Assembly (NCBI GenBank): GCA_025451235.1 | Contig: JANWKT010000040.1 | Span: forward strand, 1 to 60,765 | DNA from: Flavobacteriales bacterium | Lineage (GTDB): Bacteria; Bacteroidota; Bacteroidia; CAIKAF01 | Length of the DNA: 60,765 nt | Reading direction: 5' to 3' | In this document: positions 14,087 through 22,553 of the stretch, piece after piece | Layout: each line of letters begins with the position of its first letter | Position numbering within the stretch: position 1 is the stretch's first letter | Program-made: the position numbers and the translations under genes | The notes under the pieces: generated by a model | What the model saw: the letters and a program-made list of their open reading frames with translations, nothing else | Told to the model about the DNA's origin: nothing | Database searches by the model: none

Positions 14087-14908
14087 CTATTTTTCGGTTT
14101 CTGTTGTAAGCTTATTCTTTTCAGTTGTTGCGTTTTCTATTTCCAAATTATTAATCTTAATAACTTCATTCACAACATCTTTCCTATCTTCAAGTGCTCG
14201 AATTAGCTTTCCATAAACCATACTGGCGCTAACAGTACCATAATTTCCACCATGGCCTCCACCGTCGCCCTCAGAACCATCTTGGATATTTTTTGATACC
14301 TCTGCCTCTTCACTCTCAAGCACACGAATTTGATAATTTATTTCTCTTTTTTCTTGCTCAAATGCCTCATTCTCTTTTTCTTTTATAGAAATAACAGATT
14401 CAAAGAATTTTACCTTAAGCTGCTTGTCGTCATAAACAATATTGTCAACAGTTCCAAGAATGTGATTTCCTTCTGCATCAAATACATCAAATCCGTTAAT
14501 GCCATTTGCATCAGGAGTAAATGAAGCGATTTTTTCGTTCTTATACATTTTATTATGCGCCGCAATATATATTATTTCTTGAGCTCCAATGACATCACCC
14601 TCATCTATCTTTTTTTGAATCTGCTTTAATAAGACCTTGTTATAAATAACAATTACTGCCTCAAGACCATCAATGTCAATTGCCATAATAGGAGTATTAC
14701 TAGCAAATTGATATGGAGTTAACATAGGGTAATCTTTAGCTAAAGGATCAACAGACATAAACCTACCGATACGAGGGTCGTACATCCTAAAGCCATAATC
14801 ATATGCGTTACCCTCTCCGTAAGCCTCGTTCAGCTTCTCTTTTCCATTGAAGCCGAAACTGTAAGAGCTTATGCGCCCTTTTGAAATATAGCTATGCTGT
14901 AATTGCAT
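14087..14908 (-). CDS. Orphan RHS tip with unknown C-terminal domain
   Basis: The first 80 residues are an RHS core of a different subtype from the others here (FGFNGKEKLNEAYGEGNAYD, then FRMYDPRIGRFMSVDPLAKDYP and YQFASNTPIMAIDIDG). The C-terminal region (about 85-273) is unrecognised. It has charged helices (IQKKIDEGD, EKENEAFEQEKREINYQIRV) and a glycine-rich GDGGGHGGNYG, ending in a coiled coil. No catalytic motif is clear. Like the other tips it lacks the long YD-repeat shell and follows directly after an immunity candidate. Confidence 0.7.
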   Translation of the reverse strand: MQLQHSYISKGRISSYSFGFNGKEKLNEAYGEGNAYDYGFRMYDPRIGRFMSVDPLAKDYPMLTPYQFASNTPIMAIDIDGLEAVIVIYNKVLLKQIQKKIDEGDVIGAQEIIYIAAHNKMYKNEKIASFTPDANGINGFDVFDAEGNHILGTVDNIVYDDKQLKVKFFESVISIKEKENEAFEQEKREINYQIRVLESEEAEVSKNIQDGSEGDGGGHGGNYGTVSASMVYGKLIRALEDRKDVVNEVIKINNLEIENATTEKNKLTTETEK

Positions 14909-14928
14909 GTTCTAAAAAACATCCACTT

Positions 14929-15141
14929 TTACTCTAAATATACAATCTTAACATGTTTAACCAAGGTGCTGCTAGCATCAGAACTTTCTTTTTTTTCTTG
15001 TAGTTCATTCCCAGCATTTAAATGAAAATGATCGTTGTTACTTTTAATGTATTGTAGATAACCTATTAATTCATCAACTCCGTTGGAATCTAAGAATATT
15101 TCTACACCTTGTTTACTGCTGTCTACTTCAAATGTTATCAT
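14929..15141 (-). CDS. Candidate immunity protein (Imm32-like)
   Basis: The 70-aa acidic protein has GVEIFLDSNGVDELIGYLQY followed by IKSNNDHFHLN and a C-terminal KHVKIVYLE strand. The pattern G..ELI..L..I...H.HL...EL......V.I resembles the Imm32 immunity family. It starts 2 nt after the RHS tip at 15144-16142 ends and precedes the next tip by about 20 nt, as expected for a toxin-specific immunity gene. The family assignment is from memory and moderate. Confidence 0.55.
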   Translation of the reverse strand: MITFEVDSSKQGVEIFLDSNGVDELIGYLQYIKSNNDHFHLNAGNELQEKKESSDASSTLVKHVKIVYLE

Positions 15142-15143
15142 AA

Positions 15144-16142
15144 TTAGAATCCTCCTGATACTTGTAATTTTTTCTTTGCTGGAACATTTTTGGGTTTAGG
15201 ATTAGGGTAATTTACATCTATATGTGGACCTTCAACATTTTTTCCATAAATTCCTCCAGGATCAAGATTGTATGAATATCCCGATTGAGTATTATAATAA
15301 GATTTTGCTCCTGTGGTAGGGTTTGTATACTTAGGTATTAATTTTCCACTTTGAACATGTTTATCAAATCCACTTGCTACCTCATTTAAATTAAAGTTTT
15401 TATACGGATTACCTAAATTGCCTGTTTCTGTTGTTGTTATATCCCTTGGTGCAAATGAAGATTTACTCCCTCTTACAGCCTCCACTGATAATAGTAGATT
15501 TATCCCAATTTCAGTAGCAACACGAAGCTTAGTATGATCATCACCTTCTATACCTTCTTTTGAAAGATCAACATAGCCCGTTCCTCCAATAGTAAGGTTA
15601 GTCATAGGTTTAAAATTTCCTTGCCATGCTTGAGATTGTGCAACTGTCAAATTTACGGACATTGGCATTGCCATACCCACAACAACATTCTTAGCTCCCT
15701 CAACAACATCCATAACATATTCACCCTCTTTACTGCCCTTATCCGATGCAGCATACGATGGAGAATTAGGTGTTGTCATTGATACACTATATGTAGTAGA
15801 TGTGGTTCCTTCAGTTTTTCGTTTTTTGAGTGAAGCTGCCGCTCCACTTCCACCTGTGCCCGTTAACTTATCTCCTGGCCCTCCTTCTCCTTCCAAGCCC
15901 TTAGGATCACTTGTAGCTATTGGATTATCATTAAAGGCTACATAAGGAGATTGATCAGGATATTTACCATACATAGGATCAATATTCCACCGTCTACCGA
16001 TACGAGGGTCATACTCCCAAAACTCCGCTGTATACCCGTTTCCCTCTCCATATACCTCGTTATCCTTGAGCTGTCCATTGAAGCCGAAGCTGTAAGAGCT
16101 TATGTGCCCTTTTGAAAATGTATATGAAGTGGTGTATTTCAA
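15144..16142 (-). CDS. Orphan RHS tip, putative nuclease-type toxin
   Basis: TTG start. The core (SYSFGFNGQLKDNEVYGEGN ... YDPRIGRRWNIDP) covers residues about 15-58. A Gly/Ser/Lys-rich linker and a pre-toxin-like stretch follow. The C-terminal 80 residues contain YSYNLDPGG and GPHIDVNYP with a basic end. A GPHxDxxxP motif occurs in some RNase-type polymorphic toxins, so I infer a nuclease with low confidence. About 165 bp at its 5' end are nearly identical to the 5' end of the tip at 1697, in inverse orientation. Confidence 0.68.
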   Translation of the reverse strand: MKYTTSYTFSKGHISSYSFGFNGQLKDNEVYGEGNGYTAEFWEYDPRIGRRWNIDPMYGKYPDQSPYVAFNDNPIATSDPKGLEGEGGPGDKLTGTGGSGAAASLKKRKTEGTTSTTYSVSMTTPNSPSYAASDKGSKEGEYVMDVVEGAKNVVVGMAMPMSVNLTVAQSQAWQGNFKPMTNLTIGGTGYVDLSKEGIEGDDHTKLRVATEIGINLLLSVEAVRGSKSSFAPRDITTTETGNLGNPYKNFNLNEVASGFDKHVQSGKLIPKYTNPTTGAKSYYNTQSGYSYNLDPGGIYGKNVEGPHIDVNYPNPKPKNVPAKKKLQVSGGF

Positions 16143-16148
16143 GGAACT

Positions 16149-16526
16149 TTATCCTGCCTGATCTCTTTCAGCGATTAGTTCATGCAATAGTAGTGAATTA
16201 ACCACGTAGGGAGCACTTAAATTTTGGATATAATTGATTTTTTCGTCATAACTAAGATTTCTCCAAGAGCCTGTTTGCTTTATATAGTCTTTTACCTTTT
16301 TCAATTCCGGTCTAGTGGATAAATCAAGATCCTCTCCATAATTTCCGCCAAATACTTTTTTCCCTTCCTGAATAATTGATGGAAATATTTTGTTTAACAC
16401 CGAAGCAAAGTAAGGACTTCCTGCATACTTTATAGCTTCTTCATCTTCAAGTTCAAACTTCATGTATAGTAAAATCGAGTTTAAAAGTCTGATCTCTTCA
16501 TTTGTAAATTCTATTGTTGTTTCCAT
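16149..16526 (-). CDS. Candidate RHS immunity protein
   Basis: The 125-aa acidic, all-helical protein (FTNEEIRLLNSILLYMKFEL, EKINYIQNLSAPYVVNSLLL) has no signal peptide, so it is cytosolic. It begins 2 nt after the ART-like RHS tip and ends 6 nt before the next tip. A cytosolic acidic partner fits immunity against a toxin with a cytosolic target. No immunity family is recognised. Confidence 0.55.
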   Translation of the reverse strand: METTIEFTNEEIRLLNSILLYMKFELEDEEAIKYAGSPYFASVLNKIFPSIIQEGKKVFGGNYGEDLDLSTRPELKKVKDYIKQTGSWRNLSYDEKINYIQNLSAPYVVNSLLLHELIAERDQAG

Positions 16527-16528
16527 TA

Positions 16529-17590
16529 TTATTTATTTGGAATTAAATTAGGTCCGGCATATAGAATTTGTCCACTTAATCTTAAAGCTCCTCCCTGATA
16601 TATATATTCATAAACATGAGTAGGGTCTTTTGAAATATTCATTTCTTGACTTACTCTAACATAGAAAACTACTGCATAATCACCTCTGCCTTTATAAAGT
16701 GGATTACCTAAAAAGATATTTTGCTCAACATCTTTAGCGCTCATGAGTGATTGAGTTATATAAACCTTTCCTTTTTGATTTGGGAAAATAGCCTGTGTAG
16801 AGGTTATTCCTACCACTCCAGTTCCATCAGTATAGTGTACATACATATTAGATGGTGGATCCATATCTATTGTTTCCACTGGTATATCAAATACATCACT
16901 ACTATTAGAGGGGTCAAGAATTTCTGAAGCCCTACCTGCAGTTCCAGGTGCAGGCCTTTCATATGGTGCAAAAATGTCCTCTCTTCTAAATCCTAAATCG
17001 ACCAACACCAATCCTATTTCTTCTTCATGAGTATCTGCATATTCAGCAATGCCATAACCAAGTTCATATGATGATTTACCTATAGTAACTAAGGTAGCTA
17101 AAAGATTCCCACCACCAGTACCTCCTCCGCTACTAGGAGAGGTACCTACAGGCTGGGTTTTAGGGGCACCAACAGGGCTAGCTGAAGAATTATAAGTTTT
17201 AATTCCAGTTCCAGGAGTACCATGAGATCCTTTACCCATGCTGCTAGATGATGATAATTTATTTTCATCTTTGCTCTTTCTTGATGCTAGAGCATCACCC
17301 GCTCCAGGTCCCCCTTGAGCAACCATTCCGTTTGGATCAGCATAATAAATGGGATTATTGTTATAACAAGCATATGGGGATTGATGAGGAAATACAATCG
17401 GATCAACATTCCACCGTCTACCAATACGAGGGTCATACTCCCAAAACTCCGCTGTATACCCATTACCCTCTCCGTATACCTCGTTGTCCTTGAGTTGCCC
17501 ATTGAAGCCGAAGAGGTAGCGCCCTCTACCCTTATCCTCTGAAAAACAGGGAGTTGACAAAAGTCTACAATTGGATGACGCTAAATGCAT
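16529..17590 (-). CDS. Orphan RHS tip with HYD1-type ADP-ribosyltransferase-like toxin domain
   Basis: A unique N-terminus (MHLASSNCRLLSTPCFSEDK) precedes the RHS core (FGFNGQLKDNEVYGEGN ... YDPRIGRRWNVDP). A low-complexity Ser/Gly linker then leads to the C-terminal domain: NMYVHYTDGTGVVGITSTQA (His252, Tyr253, Asp255), GKVYITQ and YAVVFYVRV. HYT.GTG..GI near the start followed by YIT and a V.F.V strand fits the Tox-ART-HYD1 family of NAD-dependent toxins. I infer ADP-ribosylation of a cytosolic target. It is first in the minus-strand array, 117 bp after the recombinase pair ends. Confidence 0.7.
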   Translation of the reverse strand: MHLASSNCRLLSTPCFSEDKGRGRYLFGFNGQLKDNEVYGEGNGYTAEFWEYDPRIGRRWNVDPIVFPHQSPYACYNNNPIYYADPNGMVAQGGPGAGDALASRKSKDENKLSSSSSMGKGSHGTPGTGIKTYNSSASPVGAPKTQPVGTSPSSGGGTGGGNLLATLVTIGKSSYELGYGIAEYADTHEEEIGLVLVDLGFRREDIFAPYERPAPGTAGRASEILDPSNSSDVFDIPVETIDMDPPSNMYVHYTDGTGVVGITSTQAIFPNQKGKVYITQSLMSAKDVEQNIFLGNPLYKGRGDYAVVFYVRVSQEMNISKDPTHVYEYIYQGGALRLSGQILYAGPNLIPNK

Positions 17591-17706
17591 GTATTAAAAA
17601 TAGTCATTTCCTGGCCAATTCAAATAAAATCCCTATTAATTGTAACACGGTTGGCCCAAATTTAGCATACGGACAGAGATCGGCAATGTTTCTTATGAAC
17701 TACAGG

Positions 17707-18627
17707 TTAAATGATTTCCATAGGATGTATACTATCCAGGGCTTGTGGATCATTATAATTGATCCGGTTGATATACTTTTCTGTGGTCGATGGCCATCTA
17801 TGGCCGGCCCAGTATTGGACTATTTCCAAAGGCTTTTTATGGATATTCAGCCAATTATGGATCACACTTTTCCTGATCAATTCTGCCGTCATGCGTTTAC
17901 CAGGAAATAATAACTTGTATTTATCTATAATGCTGCCAATACTGTCGGAACTGATCTTTTGTGTTCTGGAGGTTACAATGAGCGTGTTAATTGATTCTTC
18001 AGCAATATCACCTAAGAGTTTTTTTCTTCCTTCATTCAAATAGGTTTGGAAAACCATAAATTGAACCGGACTGAAGAATAGGTTTCTTGCTTGCCCACTA
18101 ACTGTATCCGGAATATAAATGACACCCTGGGACAGGTCTATATCATTAACAGTTAGACAGAGCAACTCTTCACTGGTCAGTCCCTGGTAAATGAGCAAAG
18201 AAATGACCACCATATTTCGTTGTTGGGCAAAAATGTATCGGGGGTTTTCTTTTTGAACAAAACTAAAAAATTCATCCAGCTCACCGGGTGAAAAAAGATC
18301 AGAAAAAACTATTCCCTTTTTCTTTGCTCCTTTTATAGAAAACCCATGAGGCAAGGGATGATCTTTCCTTTTGCCAATATGCACCAGGAAATGATATAAC
18401 CATTTGATAGCGGCCACTTTTCTCGTTATGCTGGTAGATATTCGGCCATCTTTACGTCTATACTGTTTATTAAGATCTGCCAAATAATTGGTAACATCCT
18501 GGTAAGTATAAGAATTGTATTCGGGGTTGGCCGAAATAAAATGTCCAATGTCGAACAGGTAGGCCTGGATAGTTTTCGGACTACCCACTTTGTCCTGCAT
18601 ATATTTTTCAAATAACATTTCATTCAT
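17707..18627 (-). CDS. Tyrosine recombinase with degenerate active site
   Basis: About 306 aa from ATG 18627, whose first bases overlap the upstream recombinase stop by 8 nt (ATGAATGA). The SAM-like N-domain (GSPKTIQAYLFDIGHF) and catalytic fold are recognisable. However, the first catalytic Arg is replaced (YQGLTSEELLCL where GxR is expected) and HxxR is changed (AELIRKS, His lost, Arg kept). GHRWPSTTEKYI keeps the later His and the Tyr. It may be inactive or act only as the partner of the intact enzyme, as in tandem recombinase sets. A longer frame from 18717 is unlikely. Confidence 0.7.
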   Translation of the reverse strand: MNEMLFEKYMQDKVGSPKTIQAYLFDIGHFISANPEYNSYTYQDVTNYLADLNKQYRRKDGRISTSITRKVAAIKWLYHFLVHIGKRKDHPLPHGFSIKGAKKKGIVFSDLFSPGELDEFFSFVQKENPRYIFAQQRNMVVISLLIYQGLTSEELLCLTVNDIDLSQGVIYIPDTVSGQARNLFFSPVQFMVFQTYLNEGRKKLLGDIAEESINTLIVTSRTQKISSDSIGSIIDKYKLLFPGKRMTAELIRKSVIHNWLNIHKKPLEIVQYWAGHRWPSTTEKYINRINYNDPQALDSIHPMEII

Positions 18628-19564
18628 AATATTTGATTTTGGATTGCCTGAGGCCAGGAAAAAGCTGTTTTTTTGACCTGGTATAAATATGAGTACTATC
18701 TGAGCAGCTATGTCCAAGGAATTGCTGGACCCAATTGATGTCCATTCCCCGCTCTATCAAATGAGTGGCAATGCTATGTCGGAGCAAGTGAGGGGTGACC
18801 CTTTTTTCGATAAGCCCCGGATTGGACGTTTTATTTGCCAGTTCTACTATATTTTTATGGATACTATCGTAACTTAACCGGCAGCCGGAGGTATTGAGGA
18901 GAAAGGCAGTTTCCGGTTTTGAATGGGTTCCATGCTTCAAAAGCCCTGGCCTTATTCTTCGCTCATATTCCTGTAGATAAAAGATACTTTTGGAGCTTAA
19001 AGGAATGGTTCGTGATTTTCTTCCTTTCCCTTCTCTTACAGTAATCATTCTCGAATGCGTATTTACATCTACGGCCTCCAACCAGTATATTTCTCTCCTT
19101 CGCATTCCACATGCATAGCAAAAAGTAAGTAAGACAGTTCCAATGGGATTATCTTCAGCGGCGTTGAATAAGTCCCTCACTTCTTCGATACTAAGTACAG
19201 GCTTAGGCTTACTATTACCTATGATCCTTTTGGGGAAGCCAATTGTATATGGAATTATATCCGCATAATGGGCGTAATCGAATAAGATCCTGATCCCGAA
19301 AAGATGATTCTTGATGGTTACTTTTGAAAGCATTCCCGCCTTTCGTTGGTTGGGTCTGGTCTTTAAGTATTCAATAAATCCATATACATCTTCCGATCGG
19401 ATCTTCTTTATGGCAGTAATACCTTGATATTCCATGTATTCGAAAAATTCGGAGGCTGAACGGATAAAATTTTTACGTGCTGCATAATTTACCGAACTTA
19501 AGTGCAAAATAAAGCCTTCTAATATTTTTTTAAACTCCACAGAGGTGTTCAGAAAAGGTTTCAT
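18620..19564 (-). CDS. Tyrosine recombinase (XerD/phage integrase type)
   Basis: The 314-aa protein has an N-terminal SAM-like domain (FILHLSSVNYAARKNFIRSA) and a full catalytic domain: GMRRREIYWLEAVDV (first Arg), basic hairpin GKGRKSR, HLLRHSIATHLIERG (HxxR), FLGHSCSDSTHIYTR (His, Tyr). It should catalyse site-specific DNA strand exchange. It is first in a two-gene operon with the degenerate partner. Its place next to the RHS tip array suggests it moves or rearranges those cassettes, or that the pair belongs to a separate small element. Confidence 0.85.
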   Translation of the reverse strand: MKPFLNTSVEFKKILEGFILHLSSVNYAARKNFIRSASEFFEYMEYQGITAIKKIRSEDVYGFIEYLKTRPNQRKAGMLSKVTIKNHLFGIRILFDYAHYADIIPYTIGFPKRIIGNSKPKPVLSIEEVRDLFNAAEDNPIGTVLLTFCYACGMRRREIYWLEAVDVNTHSRMITVREGKGRKSRTIPLSSKSIFYLQEYERRIRPGLLKHGTHSKPETAFLLNTSGCRLSYDSIHKNIVELANKTSNPGLIEKRVTPHLLRHSIATHLIERGMDINWVQQFLGHSCSDSTHIYTRSKKQLFPGLRQSKIKYYE

Positions 19565-19872
19565 ATTTCAGAATATTCACGCAAAGTTCTTGCTTTACCT
19601 AATCTGGTTAAATAGGTAAAATGCCTCACTAAAAAACTATTCAATAATTGGATATGAGTAAAAATACGCATAGTGACTTTTATGTTACAAGTAATTTTGC
19701 CCAATTATAACACCTCTACAAAATCCCCAAGCAAAATTCTGAATACCAGTACACTGTATACCTACCCAATATTTGGGGGCATTTTAGACAATAAATTAAT
19801 GTTGATTTAATCAAAAATCAGGGCATTTTACTCTTGAGGAGTGATATTATTAGTAAATTGGGGGTACCACTT
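19565..19872. other. Intergenic region
   Basis: About 300 bp between divergent genes. No hairpin or gene is convincing. It must hold the promoters of the recombinase operon and of the response regulator. Confidence 0.4.
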
Positions 19873-20586
19873 ATGAGTACCTATGTTATGATTGATCGAT
19901 CTAAAAAAAAGTATCGAATCGCTATTGTTGATGACCATGAAATGTTTTCAATGGCCCTGGCAACGCTTATTGGTAAATATAACAACCTGGAACTGGTTGG
20001 TATGTTTTCCGACGGGCAAGAATTGATAGCTAACCATGAGGTTAATCCGCCAGAGATCATATTAATGGACATTGTTATGCCTGGGATAGATGGACCTACT
20101 GCCACCAGAATAATTATGGGGAAATATCCCTCAACCCGAATTATAGCTGTTTCTATTGATGATGATGGAATAAAAGTTCAACAAATGTTTGAGGCAGGTG
20201 CTCACTCATTTTTTACCAAGCAGGTACAGAAAAAACCCTTTGAAGATTTGTTGGAAAGTGTGATCAACGACAAAAGGTACATTTCTTCATCTGCCGCGAT
20301 CAACTATGCATTCCACATGAACAGGCTAGCTGGGAGCATTCCTGCAGAGGAAGAGATCCCTGAAGAAGATGCTGAGCAACATTTGCCCCACATACACTTT
20401 ACCGATCGTGAAAAACAAGTGATCAGGTTCATCAGGGACGGACTTACAGACAAGGAAATTGCCAATGTTTTGGCGATCAGCGCCAGGACAGTTGGGTCTC
20501 ACAAACGTCATATGTTTGAAAAATCAGGGACCAGGAAATCAACTGAATTATTGACCCTGGCGTATAAAATGAAATTGATCACATAA
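19873..20586 (+). CDS. LuxR/NarL-family response regulator
   Basis: From ATG 19873 (earlier TTG at 19834 possible) a protein of about 237 aa has a receiver domain with the acidic pair (IVDDHE), phospho-acceptor Asp in ILMDIVMPGIDG and the conserved Lys in FFTKQV. A linker follows, then a LuxR-type HTH (FTDREKQVIRFIRDGLTDKE, then IANVLAISARTVGSHKRHMF). No histidine kinase is adjacent, so the phosphodonor is unknown. It is located between the recombinase pair and the zinc-finger/MerR-like genes, probably as a regulator of the island. Confidence 0.88.
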   Translation: MSTYVMIDRSKKKYRIAIVDDHEMFSMALATLIGKYNNLELVGMFSDGQELIANHEVNPPEIILMDIVMPGIDGPTATRIIMGKYPSTRIIAVSIDDDGIKVQQMFEAGAHSFFTKQVQKKPFEDLLESVINDKRYISSSAAINYAFHMNRLAGSIPAEEEIPEEDAEQHLPHIHFTDREKQVIRFIRDGLTDKEIANVLAISARTVGSHKRHMFEKSGTRKSTELLTLAYKMKLIT

Positions 20587-20598
20587 GTTTATACGCGA

Positions 20599-20772
20599 TC
20601 AATATTCTTTATCGTCTTGATAGTATGCGTATACCAAAATACCTCCTACTAACAGGCCAATAACACCTGCTACAATGGCTATTTTAACGTATTTCAGTTT
20701 AATAGTTTGAATTTTTTGTTCAGTGAAACTCTGAAAAACTTCAGGGTTTAGTGCATCAAATGTTGCTTCCAT
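20599..20772 (-). CDS. Small single-TM protein
   Basis: ATG 20772 opens a 57-aa frame: a soluble N-terminal half (MEATFDALNPEVFQSFTEQK) and one TM (VKIAIVAGVIGLLVGGILVY) with a short acidic tail. It overlaps the 3' end of the zinc-finger gene by 17 nt on the same strand, so it should be co-transcribed with it. No family recognised. Confidence 0.55.
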   Translation of the reverse strand: MEATFDALNPEVFQSFTEQKIQTIKLKYVKIAIVAGVIGLLVGGILVYAYYQDDKEY

Positions 20773-21199
20773 TTTGTATAGATTTATTAATTAGCGTTCT
20801 TCCGTCATCAAGAATGAGTACCTCCAAGTCAAAAAGAGTAATGACTTTAGCAACAATGTTGTTTTGAAGTAGTCGTTCCGTATAGGAATGATATTTTTTA
20901 CCGTTAAATTTATATTGTGCCAAGGTGTTCTTCGCCAGCCATTTGTTATAGCCTTGCTCTGAAGCTATAACCTGTAGAATTCGATGGTTCCTTCGAATCT
21001 CCTTTTCATGAGACGTTAGTTTTGGATTTTCTTCCCGCCATTTCTTATTTCCCACTAGGTTTTTACATCCTCGGCTGCAATAGAGCTGGTCCTGACGTCC
21101 CCAAAAATTAGGCTCAATACAATATGGATTATGGCAGGTTCTTCTAAACTTACCAATAGAAGAGTCATAGACAGGCACTATTTTTTTATCCCGGTCCAT
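20756..21199 (-). CDS. Zinc-finger protein of a mobile region
   Basis: About 147 aa from ATG 21199; GTG at 21223 is upstream but lies directly against the -7 box of the promoter, so it is less likely. Near the N-terminus CHNPYC and LYCSRGCKN form a CxxxxC...CxxxC zinc ribbon of the type seen in excision or replication-linked proteins. The remainder is basic and helical (REENPKLTSHEKEIRRNHRI). A small TM protein overlaps its end. It is divergent from a MerR-like regulator across a symmetric promoter. Role unknown; DNA or RNA binding is likely. Confidence 0.55.
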   Translation of the reverse strand: MDRDKKIVPVYDSSIGKFRRTCHNPYCIEPNFWGRQDQLYCSRGCKNLVGNKKWREENPKLTSHEKEIRRNHRILQVIASEQGYNKWLAKNTLAQYKFNGKKYHSYTERLLQNNIVAKVITLFDLEVLILDDGRTLINKSIQNGSNI

Positions 21200-21222
21200 C
21201 AATTCAAAAATTAAATGTTCCA

Positions 21223-21282
21223 CAAATATAATTTATTTTATACATTAAAGTATAAAATTATTATATTTGTACATATATGTAC
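21223..21282. promoter_or_regulatory. Symmetric divergent promoter with operator-like palindromes
   Basis: TATATTTG (TAnnTTTG box) occurs on the minus strand at 21223-21230 and on the + strand at 21262-21269. Between them an inverted repeat TTTTATAC...GTATAAAA spans 21236-21257. GTACATATATGTAC (14-bp palindrome) lies at 21269-21282, over the + strand start region. This layout suggests autoregulation of the divergent genes. Confidence 0.65.
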
Positions 21283-21290
21283 GATTAAAT

Positions 21291-22184
21291 ATGGAAATAT
21301 CTAATTATCAATCACTTCCGAAAATGGCTGAATTTAAGGATCTTCTTGAAAGAAGGATTTCAGGCCATCAGCTCGACATTAGCTATAGAAAAATCAATAG
21401 TTGGAATGAATTGGGATTATTGCCTTACCAAACAGAAATCGGCAAAAGGAGAATTTTTTCTTTTCTGGAGGCTTGTTGGGTAAAATTAATTAAGATCCTA
21501 AGAGATTTCGGCCTTTCGATACGTACAATTAAGCGACTGAAGGATTCAATATTAGAAGTGCCTGATCTGAAGGAGGCTTTTAAGAATGAAATTGTCAAGC
21601 AAGAGCTACAGAACCAAGTTGGAAATGAGCAGGCCGAGGTGGTTATATCCATATTTGATTCGTTGGATTACGAAGATTATAAAAAGTGGTTTGCAGCAAC
21701 GCTTTTTGGTTTAACCATATTAACCTGCATTTATGAAAGAAACCCGATCTATATTTTAGTTACTTCAGATGGCAATTTCTTTCCAGTACATCAATCCAAG
21801 CTTGACGATTCGGAGTATATGGAGGCTGCCGAAGATTTTAAAAGACAGCCGCATATCTGCATACTTTTAAATTCAATTGTCGCAGAAATTCTGCTACTTC
21901 CAAATAAACATCAAACAAAGTTCTACCAAAAAATTCTGAATAAGGAAGAAAACGAATTAATTCGAATAGCAAGAACTCATAGTTCCCGAAAAAAGATAAA
22001 AATTCAAGTGATAAACGAAGATGGAGAAAAAAAATTCTACTACACTATTTTGGAAGGAAATCAAATAGTGGATCCGGGAGCCCAACTTACAAATATTATC
22101 TTAAAGGGGAATTATAAGGAAATAAGCCTTGAACACGAAAATGAAATTATCAAAAATATTAAGCGCCCTGAAAACCCTGAATAA
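21291..22184 (+). CDS. MerR-like HTH regulator with large C-terminal domain
   Basis: From ATG 21291 (22 nt after the -7 box) the protein has about 297 aa. The N-terminal part has a winged-helix MerR-like pattern: ISYRKINSWNELGLLPYQTE, then RIFSFLEACWVKLIKILRDF and GLSIRTIKRLKD. The C-terminal 200 residues are unrecognised (IFDSLDYEDYKKWFAATLFG..., IRIARTHSSRKKIKIQVIN). The palindromes in its promoter could be its binding sites. It is divergent from the zinc-finger gene and upstream of the HTH gene at 22245, so it is probably a regulator of the mobile element. Confidence 0.65.
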   Translation: MEISNYQSLPKMAEFKDLLERRISGHQLDISYRKINSWNELGLLPYQTEIGKRRIFSFLEACWVKLIKILRDFGLSIRTIKRLKDSILEVPDLKEAFKNEIVKQELQNQVGNEQAEVVISIFDSLDYEDYKKWFAATLFGLTILTCIYERNPIYILVTSDGNFFPVHQSKLDDSEYMEAAEDFKRQPHICILLNSIVAEILLLPNKHQTKFYQKILNKEENELIRIARTHSSRKKIKIQVINEDGEKKFYYTILEGNQIVDPGAQLTNIILKGNYKEISLEHENEIIKNIKRPENPE

Positions 22185-22244
22185 CTCCAAAACTATGCAT
22201 AGGTCAATCTTGTTTCAAATATTTAATCTCCATTATCCTACATT

Positions 22245-22553
22245 ATGGATCGAATAACATTTGATCAATTACCGGATGCAGTCTCCTCCATATTGGATAA
22301 ATTGGACAGGATTGAGAAAAAATTGCAGGAGCAATCCCCTAAACCGTCTGAAACTACCGAACAACTTCTAACCTATGCTGATATTAGCAAAGAGTTTAAG
22401 ATAAGTCAGAAAACTTTGAAATTATTAAAAAAAATAGGCCAGCTAAAGCCCCTGTGCAAAGGGGGCCGATATCTCTTGTTTGAGCGTAACCATGTTATCC
22501 AGGTATTACAAACTAGGCCAAGAATTAAACCTCAATTTCTAAAAAATCAATAG
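22245..22553 (+). CDS. Excisionase-type HTH protein
   Basis: The 102-aa protein has an N-terminal coiled coil (SSILDKLDRIEKKLQEQ) and a winged HTH (LLTYADISKEFKISQKTLKL followed by LKKIGQLKPLCKGGRYLLFE). This is the Bacteroidota excisionase/HTH_17 type. Its 3' end overlaps the convergent integrase gene by 7 nt. The pairing suggests it controls integrase directionality. Confidence 0.75.
   Translation: MDRITFDQLPDAVSSILDKLDRIEKKLQEQSPKPSETTEQLLTYADISKEFKISQKTLKLLKKIGQLKPLCKGGRYLLFERNHVIQVLQTRPRIKPQFLKNQ

Noticed and set aside
17287-17542. Open frames antisense to the RHS core
   Set aside because: They are shadows of the RHS tip coding sequence; similar shadows appear at every RHS core copy.
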